A DNA stretch of 64,000 bases from positions 117,876-181,875 of the forward strand of contig NZ_VJNV01000035.1 of assembly GCF_008633915.1 (NCBI RefSeq). Direction: 5' to 3'. How positions within the stretch are numbered: the stretch's first letter is position 1; each line of letters starts with the position of its first letter. Position numbers and translations under genes: made by a program. The notes below the pieces were generated by a model. That model saw only the letters and a program-made list of their open reading frames with translations, did not search any database and was not told where the DNA came from. This document shows, piece by piece, positions 1 through 8,028 of this stretch. The DNA is from Campylobacter sp. LR291e (lineage in GTDB: Bacteria > Campylobacterota > Campylobacteria > Campylobacterales > Campylobacteraceae).

Positions 1-694
1 CTAATTTACTATCAAGCTTATCATAAAGTGTTTCTCCAAGTCCTATAGGAACATTTAAAGCCCTTGTAAAAACACTAGCCCCGACGCTATCCTTAGCATT
101 TTTTGCCCTTAAAATTTCAGTCTTAAATTCTTCTTCTAAGTCTTTATCAAGGGCAAAAATTTCACTTTCTTTTGCAAGATTAAAATCAAATTCGCTTTCT
201 TTTAACTTGCTTTTAATACTACCTACCCCAAAAACTCCACTTTCAACACTTATATTAAATTCCCTTAAAAGCATAGCACAAACTGCCCCACCTGCAACCC
301 TTACAGCTGTTTCTCTAGCACTTGTCCTACCTCCTCCTTTATAATCTCTTACCCCAAATTTATGAAAATAGGTAAAATCAGCATGTCCTGGGCGAAACAA
401 ATTTTTAATATTTTCATAATCCTTGCTATGTTGATTTTCATTAAAAATTATTATGGCAATAGGCGTTCCTGTGGTATAATCTTCAAAAACCCCACTTAAC
501 ACCTCAGCCCTATCGTTTTCCTTTCTAGGCGTTGAAAATTTATTAAGCCCTCCTCTTCTTTTATTAAGTTCATTTTGCAAAAACTCATAATCAAATTTAA
601 TCCCTGCTGGCATTCCATCAATCACGCAACCAATGGCCTTACCATGCGATTCTCCAAAGCTTGTAAATTTTAATCTTGTACCAAAAGTGTTCAT
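1..694 (-). CDS. aroC: chorismate synthase (3' end cut by the window edge)
   Basis: Chorismate synthase makes chorismate from EPSP, the last common step of the shikimate pathway, using reduced FMN in the cytoplasm. The start at 694 reads MNTFGTRLKFTSFGESHGKA, the family signature (GESHG). Further inside lie RPGHADFTY and GGGRTSARET, both conserved FMN/substrate-binding segments. About 231 codons are visible; the family is usually about 360 residues, so the C-terminal third lies outside the window. Its ATG overlaps the stop of rnc in a TAATG, so it is probably translated with the rnc-rnhA unit. Identity is very secure; only the 3' end is unknown. Confidence 0.96.
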   Translation of the reverse strand, partial: MNTFGTRLKFTSFGESHGKAIGCVIDGMPAGIKFDYEFLQNELNKRRGGLNKFSTPRKENDRAEVLSGVFEDYTTGTPIAIIIFNENQHSKDYENIKNLFRPGHADFTYFHKFGVRDYKGGGRTSARETAVRVAGGAVCAMLLREFNISVESGVFGVGSIKSKLKESEFDFNLAKESEIFALDKDLEEEFKTEILRAKNAKDSVGASVFTRALNVPIGLGETLYDKLDSKL

Positions 695-1371
695 TATTTT
701 TCCTTTAATTTTTCCAAGGTAAGCTTTGCTGCCATTTGCTGGGCCTCTTTTTTACTTCCTGCAATAGCCCTTGCCATCTCTTTTCCATCTAATTTTAAGG
801 CTATTTCAAACTGCTTTAAATGATCAGGTCCAAAGCTACGCAAAAGCTCGTAAACAGGCGTTTGTCCCATTACTCCTTGTGTTAGTTCTTGTAATTTTGT
901 CTTATAGTCCCTTAATAAATTTTTAGCATCAATCTTTGGATAATTTAATTCTATTAACTTCTTAGCTATAATCTTTGTTTTTTCAAAGCCAGTGTCTAAA
1001 AACATAGCTCCAAAAACAGCCTCAAAGGCATCAGAAAGTATTGAAGGCTTTTTTTTACCTCCATTTTTTTCCTCTGCCTCGCTCATTAATATAAAATCCC
1101 CTAAATTTATGCTATTAGCTAGTTTTGCAAAGGATTTTTCGCTAACTAGGGCTGCTCTTAATTTTGTCAAATCCCCTTCTGCATTTTTTTTAAACTTATC
1201 AAATAAAAACTCACCAACAACTAAAGCAAGCACCGCATCGCCTAAAAACTCAAGCCTTTCGTTATTATAATCTTTCTTGCAACTTTTATGCGTTAAGGCG
1301 TGGCGAAGTAGATTTTTATCTTTGAAAATATAATTTAAATTTTGTTCTAAAATATCGTTTTTACTAGGCAT
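694..1371 (-). CDS. rnc: ribonuclease III
   Basis: RNase III cleaves double-stranded RNA in rRNA precursors and some mRNAs. The 225-residue protein has the usual bacterial length. The signature ERLEFLGDAVL lies at residues 38-48 and carries the catalytic Glu and Asp; a second acidic patch DAFEAVFGA follows near 115. The C-terminal part from about 153 (DYKTKLQEL to KEAQQMAAK) is a double-stranded-RNA-binding domain. The gene overlaps rnhA by 8 nt upstream and aroC by 1 nt downstream, so the three are probably one transcript. Confidence 0.97.
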   Translation of the reverse strand: MPSKNDILEQNLNYIFKDKNLLRHALTHKSCKKDYNNERLEFLGDAVLALVVGEFLFDKFKKNAEGDLTKLRAALVSEKSFAKLANSINLGDFILMSEAEEKNGGKKKPSILSDAFEAVFGAMFLDTGFEKTKIIAKKLIELNYPKIDAKNLLRDYKTKLQELTQGVMGQTPVYELLRSFGPDHLKQFEIALKLDGKEMARAIAGSKKEAQQMAAKLTLEKLKEK

Positions 1372-1801
1372 TTAAAACTTCCTTTTTTAATTTTAAGGCT
1401 GCATTTCTTGCTAATTTATCACATTTTTCATTTTCTTCGTGATTATTGTGTGCTTTTACCCAAAAGGCCTTGATTTTATGATTTTTTGCTAAATTTAAGT
1501 ATTCTTTCCACAAATCCACATTTTTTTTATCTTTAAAATCAGTTTTGACCCAGTTTTTAAGCCATTCGTTAATGCTTTGTACCATTAAATTTGAATCAGT
1601 AAATAAAGAAATTTTGCAAGGTTCTTTTAACACCTGAAGTGCTTTAATTATAGCTAAAAGTTCCATTCTATTATTTGTAGTATCCTTTTGTGCTCCACTT
1701 TCAATCCTTTCATGGCCATTATATCTAAGTATAAAGGCCCAGCCACCAAAGCCTGGATTATCTAAGCAAGACCCATCAGTATAAAGTTCAATCTCTTTCA
1801 T
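1364..1801 (-). CDS. rnhA: ribonuclease HI
   Basis: RNase HI degrades the RNA strand of RNA-DNA hybrids, removing primers and R-loops. The 145-residue protein begins MKEIELYTDGSCLDNPG; catalytic acids are visible at D9, E47 (NNRMELLA) and D69 (LFTDSN). The conserved VKAHNNHEENEKCD segment near the C-terminus supplies the histidine loop and the last acidic ligand. It overlaps the TPR gene upstream by 14 nt and rnc downstream by 8 nt. Confidence 0.97.
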   Translation of the reverse strand: MKEIELYTDGSCLDNPGFGGWAFILRYNGHERIESGAQKDTTNNRMELLAIIKALQVLKEPCKISLFTDSNLMVQSINEWLKNWVKTDFKDKKNVDLWKEYLNLAKNHKIKAFWVKAHNNHEENEKCDKLARNAALKLKKEVLNA

Positions 1802-2753
1802 CGTTTTTAACCTCGCAAATTATCTTACATTTATTAAATTCATAACACATAGGACAATGATAAAAAAACAAAGGCAAAATACTTTTACATTCTAAGCAAA
1901 GATAAGAAAATTCAAGCCTTGCCTTAAAATTGTGAGTGTTTAAAATATGCAACATTTTTAAATTTGAGTCCTTAAAAACTACTTCTTTATCGCTTAAATT
2001 CAAGGCATAAAAAAATTCCTCAAAATTAAAATCCTTTGTTTGTAAATAGCTATTATTTTTATAAAGTAAGTCTATAATACTTTCAAAATCTTGTTCTAAA
2101 TAAAGTTTATATTTTTCAAAAAGCCACCTTTTAAGCATGGTATTGTTTTGATAATTTAAATGTAAAAAGGCTTCCTTGCTTGGATTTAAACTAGTTGCTT
2201 CAATGATTAGGGCCTTAAAAAATTCTTGTTCATCCTTTATGTCAATGCCTAACTCAAATAAGCATTCTAAAAGTTCTAAATTTTCCTTATACATTCTAAG
2301 TCTTAAATAAACAATCTTTAATAATTTCAAGGCTTCAATATTTCGTGGGCGAATTTTTAAAACATTTAATAAAACTTCCTTGCTTCTTTCTAAAAAACCA
2401 GCCTTAAAATAAACCTTTGCAAGTGATAGAAAAATCATTTCTTGCTCGTTTTTATCCTTTGTTTTTTCAAGGCTTATTAAATAAATTTGCGTAGCCTTTT
2501 CAAATTCGCCACTTTTTGTAAAAATATCAGCTAAAAAGATTAAATTACTTATACTTAGGGCGTTACTTCTTAATAAATCTTGGTGTGCTGTGTCTAATTC
2601 AAATTTTTTAATAAATCTTCCAAGCCTTTCTTCTTCATCCTTTGAAGCAAAAATTTTCCATATAAAATGCGACAAGGCAACAACTAAAATTAAAATGGTA
2701 AGTAAAATCAAGCCAACCAAAGGGTCTCTATACTCTACAAAGAAAAAATCCAT
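1788..2753 (-). CDS. membrane-anchored TPR-repeat protein
   Basis: The function is not known. Residues 8-30 form one hydrophobic helix (LVGLILLTILILVVALSHFI), so the protein is probably anchored at the inner membrane. Residues 60-200 contain helical repeats of TPR type (for example ATQIYLISLEKTKD and LERSKEVLLNVLKIRP). The C-terminus holds cysteines arranged as CLEC...CPMC (residues about 287-303), which looks like a small zinc ribbon. This overall plan recalls the LapB/YciM family (N-terminal helix, TPRs, C-terminal rubredoxin-like metal site), which controls LPS synthesis in E. coli; that link is an inference. It heads the rnhA-rnc-aroC unit and starts divergently from dnaG. Confidence 0.75.
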   Translation of the reverse strand: MDFFFVEYRDPLVGLILLTILILVVALSHFIWKIFASKDEEERLGRFIKKFELDTAHQDLLRSNALSISNLIFLADIFTKSGEFEKATQIYLISLEKTKDKNEQEMIFLSLAKVYFKAGFLERSKEVLLNVLKIRPRNIEALKLLKIVYLRLRMYKENLELLECLFELGIDIKDEQEFFKALIIEATSLNPSKEAFLHLNYQNNTMLKRWLFEKYKLYLEQDFESIIDLLYKNNSYLQTKDFNFEEFFYALNLSDKEVVFKDSNLKMLHILNTHNFKARLEFSYLCLECKSILPLFFYHCPMCYEFNKCKIICEVKNDERD

Positions 2754-2764
2754 ATCCTAACTTT

Positions 2765-2832
2765 TTTAAATTTTTTGCAATTATAGCTAAATAGTGTCTA
2801 AATCTTTGTATAATTTTAACGAGGTTTATAAA
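2765..2832. promoter_or_regulatory. divergent promoter region between the TPR gene and dnaG
   Basis: On the minus strand a TATAAT-like box (ATTATA on the plus strand at about 2780-2785) lies upstream of the TPR gene. On the plus strand TATAAT at 2809-2814 sits just before the GAGG ribosome site of dnaG (2821-2824). The latter lies inside the longer frame that would start at GTG 2794, which is one reason to prefer ATG 2833 for dnaG. Called by eye. Confidence 0.4.
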
Positions 2833-4623
2833 ATGATAGCAAAATCAAGCATAGAAGATTTAAAACAAAAACTTGACATTGTTGATATTATCTCACATTA
2901 TATTGAAGTAAGAAAACAGGGGGCTAGTTTTGTGTGTATATGCCCCTTTCATAGTGATAAAAATCCAAGTTTGCATATAAATGTACAAAAGGGCTTTTAT
3001 CATTGCTTTGCTTGTAAGGCAGGTGGGGATGCCTTTAAATTTGTAATGGAATTTGAAAAAGTTGATTTTAACGAGGCCGTGGAAAAGGTAGCAAATTTAA
3101 GCAATTTTACACTAACTTACACAAATGAAAGAGGCTTTAATAACAATAACTTAAAACAAATTTTACCTATCTTTAACGCCTTTTACAAACATAAATTAAC
3201 CCTTAATAGAGAGGCCTTACATTATCTTTATGATAGGGGTTTAAAAGATGAGGATATAAGCAAATTTGAACTAGGTTTTTCACCTAGTAATGAAGAAAAT
3301 TTAAGGCTTTTAAATAATGAAAAAATAGAACTTGATGATGCCTTAAAGGTTGGCATTATAAAAAAAAATGAAAAAGAACTTTATGCAAGTTTTATAAAAA
3401 GAATTATCTTCCCTATATATGATTATAAGGGACTTTTGGTTGGTTTTGGAGGTAGAAGTTTAAATAGTGCAAATTTAGCAAAATATGTAAATTCCCCTCA
3501 AAGCATCTTATTTGATAAGTCAAGAATTTTTTATGCCTTTAATCTTGCAAAGGATGAGATTAACAAAAAAAAAGAAATGATAATTTGTGAGGGTTACATG
3601 GATGCTATTTGTATGCATAAGGCTGGGTTTAAAAACACAGTTGCTGTGCTAGGGACTGCACTTACCCAGCATCATTTACCACTCATAAAAAGACACGAGG
3701 CAAGAGTGATTTTATGCTTTGATAATGATACAGCAGGTATTAATGCAGCTATGAAATCGGCATTTTTGCTAAGTACTAATGAGATTGATGGCAAGGTAGT
3801 TTTATTGCAAGGGGGCAAGGACCCAGCGGAATTAGTAGCAAACAAACAAGAAAAAATGCTTTATGATTTTTTAGATAATGGCATTGATATAGTGGAATTT
3901 TATATAAGAATGTTGCTTAACAGACCTTTAAATTCAAGCTTTGAAAAACAAAAGGCCTTGGAAAGCGTGCAAAATTATACCTTTTTATTAGGTCAGTTAA
4001 TAGCAAATTCTTACGAGAATTTAGTGGCTCAACTTCTTGGGGTAAATAAAGATATAGTTAAGCTTAGCAAAAGACAAAGAAAGAGTAAAAGCGTTGAAAT
4101 TCAAAGCTATGATAATAAAAATTTAGCCGAATTTGAAGTATTTTCTTTTTTACAAAAATCTCAAAAAGCAAGAGAAGATTTTAATCAAATAAGCGATATA
4201 AACTTTTTTAAGCATAAAAATTTATTACTTAAAATCTTGCAAAATATGGATGAAAATGATAGCGAAATAAGGGAATTTGGACTTCAAAATTTTAGAAATT
4301 TGAATAATTATGCCACCTATTTAATAGGCATTTTCAAGGTAAATTTAAGCTTTTTTAATAGCATTTTAGTAAAAGAACCCTTACTTATTTTAAAAAAACA
4401 AATTCTTAATCTTTTGGATAAAAATTTAATTAAATTCAAAAAAGAATTAAATGAAAATGAACTTTGTGAGTTTTTATTTGATTTTTTAAACCTTATAAAA
4501 AACGAAGAAAATTTAGCAAATTTAGAACAATTTTGCCTATCCTTAAAAAAAGTGCTTAAACAAATTCATATTAACATTGATGATTTAAGGAATTTAAACA
4601 ACGAAACTAGCGGGCCGTTTTAA
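2833..4623 (+). CDS. dnaG: DNA primase
   Basis: DnaG synthesises RNA primers at the replication fork. From ATG 2833 the protein has 596 residues and begins MIAKSSIEDLKQ. The N-terminal CHC2 zinc finger is clear (CPFHSDKNPSLH, then YHCFACKAGG). The TOPRIM core follows (ICEGYMDAI and the acidic FDNDTAG). The C-terminal third is poorly conserved and helical, as expected for a DnaB-interacting domain. The frame is open back to GTG 2794, but ATG 2833 has a GAGG 9 nt upstream and matches the usual N-terminus. The 3' end overlaps the convergent transporter gene by 17 nt. Confidence 0.96.
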   Translation: MIAKSSIEDLKQKLDIVDIISHYIEVRKQGASFVCICPFHSDKNPSLHINVQKGFYHCFACKAGGDAFKFVMEFEKVDFNEAVEKVANLSNFTLTYTNERGFNNNNLKQILPIFNAFYKHKLTLNREALHYLYDRGLKDEDISKFELGFSPSNEENLRLLNNEKIELDDALKVGIIKKNEKELYASFIKRIIFPIYDYKGLLVGFGGRSLNSANLAKYVNSPQSILFDKSRIFYAFNLAKDEINKKKEMIICEGYMDAICMHKAGFKNTVAVLGTALTQHHLPLIKRHEARVILCFDNDTAGINAAMKSAFLLSTNEIDGKVVLLQGGKDPAELVANKQEKMLYDFLDNGIDIVEFYIRMLLNRPLNSSFEKQKALESVQNYTFLLGQLIANSYENLVAQLLGVNKDIVKLSKRQRKSKSVEIQSYDNKNLAEFEVFSFLQKSQKAREDFNQISDINFFKHKNLLLKILQNMDENDSEIREFGLQNFRNLNNYATYLIGIFKVNLSFFNSILVKEPLLILKKQILNLLDKNLIKFKKELNENELCEFLFDFLNLIKNEENLANLEQFCLSLKKVLKQIHINIDDLRNLNNETSGPF

Positions 4624-5905
4624 TCTTACATTTTAGATATAAAAAGGCAGAAAAAATAGAAATTAAGGCTATTAAAAGCATGTACGCTCCAAGGGCTAAG
4701 CTTAAAATATTATCCATATTTTTTATAGCTATATCATGTAAGAAATAAGCAAGTTGAGGGGTAAAACCTCCTGATATTGCATAAGCTATATTATAAGCAA
4801 AGGAAAGACCTGAAAATTTAATACTTGCATCAAAAACCTCGCTCATTATACTAGGGCATAAATTCATAATGCCAGCACAAAAACAAGCCAGTAAATAAAG
4901 AATGCAAACTACATAAAAGATAGGATTTAAGCTATAAAGTGCGTTAAAAAATACAAGACAAACACCAAGAAAGCATATAGAAAAAATAAGGCTAGTTTTA
5001 AAAATACCTATTTTATCGCTTAAAATTCCAACTACTACGCAAGAACTTGCAATAACTACAATGGCTAACATTTGCAAATATGTTTGTTCGACTTTGCTAA
5101 TGTGTAAAAGTTGGGCTATATAACTTGGTAAAAGTAAGATTAAAACAACTATGCAGCCTGTTAATACCCAGGTTATTAGCATAGAGGTTAAAACCCCTAG
5201 TTTTGCCCTTTTAATCACTTCTTTAAGTGGGAATTTTTCTAATTCCCCTCTTTTTTTCATCTCTTCAAAAATAGGCGTTTCGCTTAAAAATTTTCTCAAA
5301 TAAACAGAGATTATGCCAAAAATTCCACCTAGAAAAAAGGGCACTCTCCAAGCCCATTCAAAAAGCTCATTTTGAGAAAATAAAAAATTCATAATCAAAA
5401 AAACTAAGCTCCCAAGCAAAATTCCACCCACCACGGCAGCGGTTAAAATGCCTAAATATGTGTGTTTTAAATGTTTTTGTGCGTGTTCAAAGGTAAAGAC
5501 CCAAGCACCTGGTAATTCTCCTCCTATTGCTATGCCTTGAAAGATACGAATAAGCACTAAGCAAATAATACAAGCAAAGCCTATACTTTGAAAATTTGGT
5601 ACAAAGGCTAAACAAAAGGTAGGAATAACCATTAATAAAATGCTTAGCATAAACATATTTTTACGACCAAATTTATCGCCAAAATGTGCCATTACTATGC
5701 CACCAATTGGCCTTGCTAAATAACCTGCAGCAAAGATTCCATATGTATTAAACATTTTCCAAAAATCGCTTAAATTTGCTGGAAAAAAATTGCTAGAAAT
5801 GTACTCTGCAAAAAATACAAAGATAATAAAATCATAAAATTCTAAGGTCCCACCAAGCGAGGAAAGGGCTAGAATTTTAATATCTCCTTTGCCTAAATTA
5901 CGCAT
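4607..5905 (-). CDS. MFS transporter, metabolite:H+ symporter (MHS/ProP-like) family
   Basis: The 432-residue protein is very hydrophobic with about 12 predicted membrane helices, the MFS number. The family signature between helices 2 and 3 is present (GDKFGRK at residues 76-82, preceded by ARPIGGIVMAHF). The N-terminus GGTLEFYDFIIFVFFAEY is typical of the MHS branch, which includes proline/betaine, shikimate, citrate and alpha-ketoglutarate permeases. The substrate cannot be read from the sequence. Its neighbours (acidic microprotein, moaC, DUF493) are the same as in C. jejuni as I recall. Confidence 0.85.
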   Translation of the reverse strand: MRNLGKGDIKILALSSLGGTLEFYDFIIFVFFAEYISSNFFPANLSDFWKMFNTYGIFAAGYLARPIGGIVMAHFGDKFGRKNMFMLSILLMVIPTFCLAFVPNFQSIGFACIICLVLIRIFQGIAIGGELPGAWVFTFEHAQKHLKHTYLGILTAAVVGGILLGSLVFLIMNFLFSQNELFEWAWRVPFFLGGIFGIISVYLRKFLSETPIFEEMKKRGELEKFPLKEVIKRAKLGVLTSMLITWVLTGCIVVLILLLPSYIAQLLHISKVEQTYLQMLAIVVIASSCVVVGILSDKIGIFKTSLIFSICFLGVCLVFFNALYSLNPIFYVVCILYLLACFCAGIMNLCPSIMSEVFDASIKFSGLSFAYNIAYAISGGFTPQLAYFLHDIAIKNMDNILSLALGAYMLLIALISIFSAFLYLKCKIKTAR

Positions 5906-5915
5906 TTAACTTTTT

Positions 5916-6080
5916 TTAGTCCATTTCATAAAAATCATCGCTCTCATCATCATCGTCGTAGCTATAATCATCATCATCGTAATTATGCCTATAAGACTTT
6001 TCATAATCTTCGTTATCTTCATTGTCTTCTATATCATCCAAATTCTCATCATCAAAAATTTCATCATCATCATAAGCCAT
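5916..6080 (-). CDS. highly acidic 54-residue protein
   Basis: A short frame translates to 54 residues beginning MAYDDDEIFDDENL; 29 of the 54 are Asp or Glu (21 D, 8 E), with tyrosines between the acidic runs. AAAGGAG stands 7-11 nt before the ATG, so translation is credible. No domain is recognisable. A protein of similar character lies between an MFS transporter and moaC in C. jejuni (annotated as a highly acidic protein there), so this is a conserved gene and not a chance repeat. Its function is unknown; charge mimicry or cation binding is only a guess. Confidence 0.8.
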   Translation of the reverse strand: MAYDDDEIFDDENLDDIEDNEDNEDYEKSYRHNYDDDDYSYDDDDESDDFYEMD

Positions 6081-6142
6081 AATTTTCTCCTTTAAATTTG
6101 GAATTTGAAAACTTATTTTAGCTAAAATTTCAAAGTTTTAGT

Positions 6143-6148
6143 TATAAT
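6143..6148 (+). promoter_or_regulatory. -10 box of the moaC operon
   Basis: TATAAT, 25 nt upstream of the moaC ATG and followed by an AAGG ribosome site at 6163-6166. There is no recognisable -35, which is normal for Campylobacter sigma-70 promoters. Confidence 0.5.
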
Positions 6149-6173
6149 TTTAAAATTTTTTCAAGGTTTTTTT

Positions 6174-6647
6174 ATGAATTTAACGCACTTAGATGAAAAT
6201 AATCGTCCAAAAATGGTAGATGTAAGCACTAAGGATATAACAAAAAGAATAGCCCTTGCAAGTGGGCGAATTTCTATGAGTAAGGATGCCTTTTTAGCCA
6301 TTAAAAATCATACAAACAAAAAGGGGGCTGTCCTTGAAACTGCCATTGTTGCAGCCATTATGGGGGCAAAAAAAACTAGCGAATTAATCCCTATGTGCCA
6401 CCCCTTAATGATTAGCAATGTTCAAACAAATATTGAAGAATGCAAAGAAGATTATAGTTTTAAACTCTTTGTTAGGGTAAAATGCGAAAATAAAACAGGC
6501 GTTGAAATGGAAGCTTTAACAGGCGTTAGTATAGGGCTTTTAACCATTTATGATATGGTAAAGGCAATTGATAAAACTATGATAATAAGCGATATTATGC
6601 TTTTAAGCAAAGAAGGGGGCAAAAGTGGTAAATTTGAACGAAATTAA
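6174..6647 (+). CDS. moaC: cyclic pyranopterin monophosphate synthase
   Basis: MoaC, with the radical SAM enzyme MoaA, makes cyclic pyranopterin monophosphate, the first intermediate of molybdenum cofactor. The 157-residue length is standard. Family motifs are seen at AALE-equivalent [25 protein letters not shown] (substrate-binding MCHPL at about 81-85), [20 protein letters not shown] and the C-terminal [10 protein letters not shown]. The product is needed by NapA encoded at 29-32 kb. It overlaps the next gene by 23 nt. Confidence 0.96.
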   Translation: MNLTHLDENNRPKMVDVSTKDITKRIALASGRISMSKDAFLAIKNHTNKKGAVLETAIVAAIMGAKKTSELIPMCHPLMISNVQTNIEECKEDYSFKLFVRVKCENKTGVEMEALTGVSIGLLTIYDMVKAIDKTMIISDIMLLSKEGGKSGKFERN

Positions 6648-6888
6648 GCAAGAACCTATTATTAATTATCCTACCTTTTGGGAATATAAGGTTATTTTGA
6701 AAAGTCATATTTTAGCAAAAGAAATTTTTGAAGAACTTTTAGTACAAAGAGAATACAAATACCAGCACAGCCATTCAAGTAAAAATGGTAAGTATCAAAG
6801 CTACTTGCTTAGCGTCTTTGTTAATAGTAAAAAAGATAGGCTTGATATATTTGAAAGATTAAAAGCAAAAGCACAATTTGTCTTATAA
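6625..6888 (+). CDS. DUF493 (YbeD-like) family protein
   Basis: This 87-residue protein matches the small DUF493/YbeD family, which has an ACT-like alpha/beta fold and no settled function. The conserved part is the central [12 protein letters not shown] and the [15 protein letters not shown] strand pair. It starts with GTG at 6625, preceded by AGAAGGGGG within the moaC coding sequence, so it is probably coupled to moaC. Confidence 0.75.
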   Translation: MVNLNEIKQEPIINYPTFWEYKVILKSHILAKEIFEELLVQREYKYQHSHSSKNGKYQSYLLSVFVNSKKDRLDIFERLKAKAQFVL

Positions 6889-6897
6889 GGAAAAAAT

Positions 6898-8028
6898 ATG
6901 CAAAATACATTAATGATTTTTGAAAATTCGCTTGTAAATGCTGATAGAGACAAGATTAGTTATTTAATCGAGGATTTAAGCTTTAGTTTAGCTTATAAGC
7001 AACTTGTAAATTCAAGCAATAAAGAAAGCCTTTTAAATGCTCTTTTAATGGACTTTTTAGCCATTTTAAAAAGGCTTGATTTATTAAATGATGAAAATAC
7101 CTCAAGGCTGATAAAGGCCTTAATTAAGGCAAGTATGCAAGAATCACAAAATAAGCTTTATGCTATGATAAATGAACTAGAACTTTTAAGCAAACAAATT
7201 CAAAATCAAAAAAATTCCATTAAAAATCAAACTAGTAATTATTTTTTAGAATTTGAAAAGGCCTTGCAAGATAGTCCTTATAAGGATGAATTTAAAAGTG
7301 GTTTAAATGATGCTATTTTATTTGATTTAGAAACATTAGGAATTTTAAAAGAAACTGCCGAAAGTGCTTTTTTAACGACCATTGAAAAGGCTGAGGATAT
7401 TGAGTTTACAAGTGGTGAAATAGCTAAGTATTTAGTTTATAATGCTGTAAATGAAGCTCAATTTGAGAAAAAAAGGATAATGCAACTTTCTGAAGTGGTG
7501 CTAGAAACGGCATTTGAGTTAGCAAATACCTCTATAATTTATGCAAAGGATTTAAGTTTGGGTGCTATTAAGGGAACTCAAGAAGGAATTGAGTTAGCCA
7601 TTGATAAACTAAAAAATACCCTGCCTTATGCAAATTTACAGATAAATGAAAAGGAATTAATAGGCATAGAAGATGAATTTATAGCCCTTTTAAAGCTTAT
7701 AATACAAAAACAAAAGGACCCTTGCAAAAAAATCGTTTTAACCTTACTTGAAAATGAATTAGATAGCATTTTTGCTAAATTTAAACGTCTTGCAAATGAA
7801 AGTAGAGAACAAATAAAACTTGCCTTAAATGAACTTAAAAAAAGCCCGGCAATTGATAATTTTAACAAGCTTACTCAAAGAAAGATTGACGGCTTTAAGC
7901 AAGAAATTTCAGAACTTGAAAGGCTTAATAGCGAAAAATATAAAAATTTCAATCTAGCACAAAGTAAACAGCTTGGACTTAGACTTTGGGAGAGAGCTAA
8001 GAATTTATTAAAGGGCAATGGTGAGTAA
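6898..8028 (+). CDS. alpha-helical conserved protein of unknown function
   Basis: I do not recognise the family with confidence. The 376-residue protein has no signal peptide or membrane helix and is predicted almost entirely alpha-helical, with leucine/glutamate/lysine-rich stretches that could form coiled coils (residues 80-115 and 290-345). A Gly/Ala-rich helix (ISIYAKDLSLGAIKG-like, about 205-235) stands out in the middle. It follows the DUF493 gene by 9 nt with AAGG before the ATG, and overlaps the next gene by 11 nt. A gene of this kind occupies the same place in C. jejuni as far as I remember. Confidence 0.6.
   Translation: MQNTLMIFENSLVNADRDKISYLIEDLSFSLAYKQLVNSSNKESLLNALLMDFLAILKRLDLLNDENTSRLIKALIKASMQESQNKLYAMINELELLSKQIQNQKNSIKNQTSNYFLEFEKALQDSPYKDEFKSGLNDAILFDLETLGILKETAESAFLTTIEKAEDIEFTSGEIAKYLVYNAVNEAQFEKKRIMQLSEVVLETAFELANTSIIYAKDLSLGAIKGTQEGIELAIDKLKNTLPYANLQINEKELIGIEDEFIALLKLIIQKQKDPCKKIVLTLLENELDSIFAKFKRLANESREQIKLALNELKKSPAIDNFNKLTQRKIDGFKQEISELERLNSEKYKNFNLAQSKQLGLRLWERAKNLLKGNGE

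Noticed and set aside
992..1270. Open frame of 92 codons on the plus strand inside rnc
   Set aside because: It is the antisense shadow of the RNase III gene, with no ribosome site and Ser/Phe-rich shadow composition.
4590..4630. GC-richer patch AGCGGGCCG at the dnaG/transporter junction as terminator
   Set aside because: No consistent stem-loop with a T tract on either strand could be drawn.
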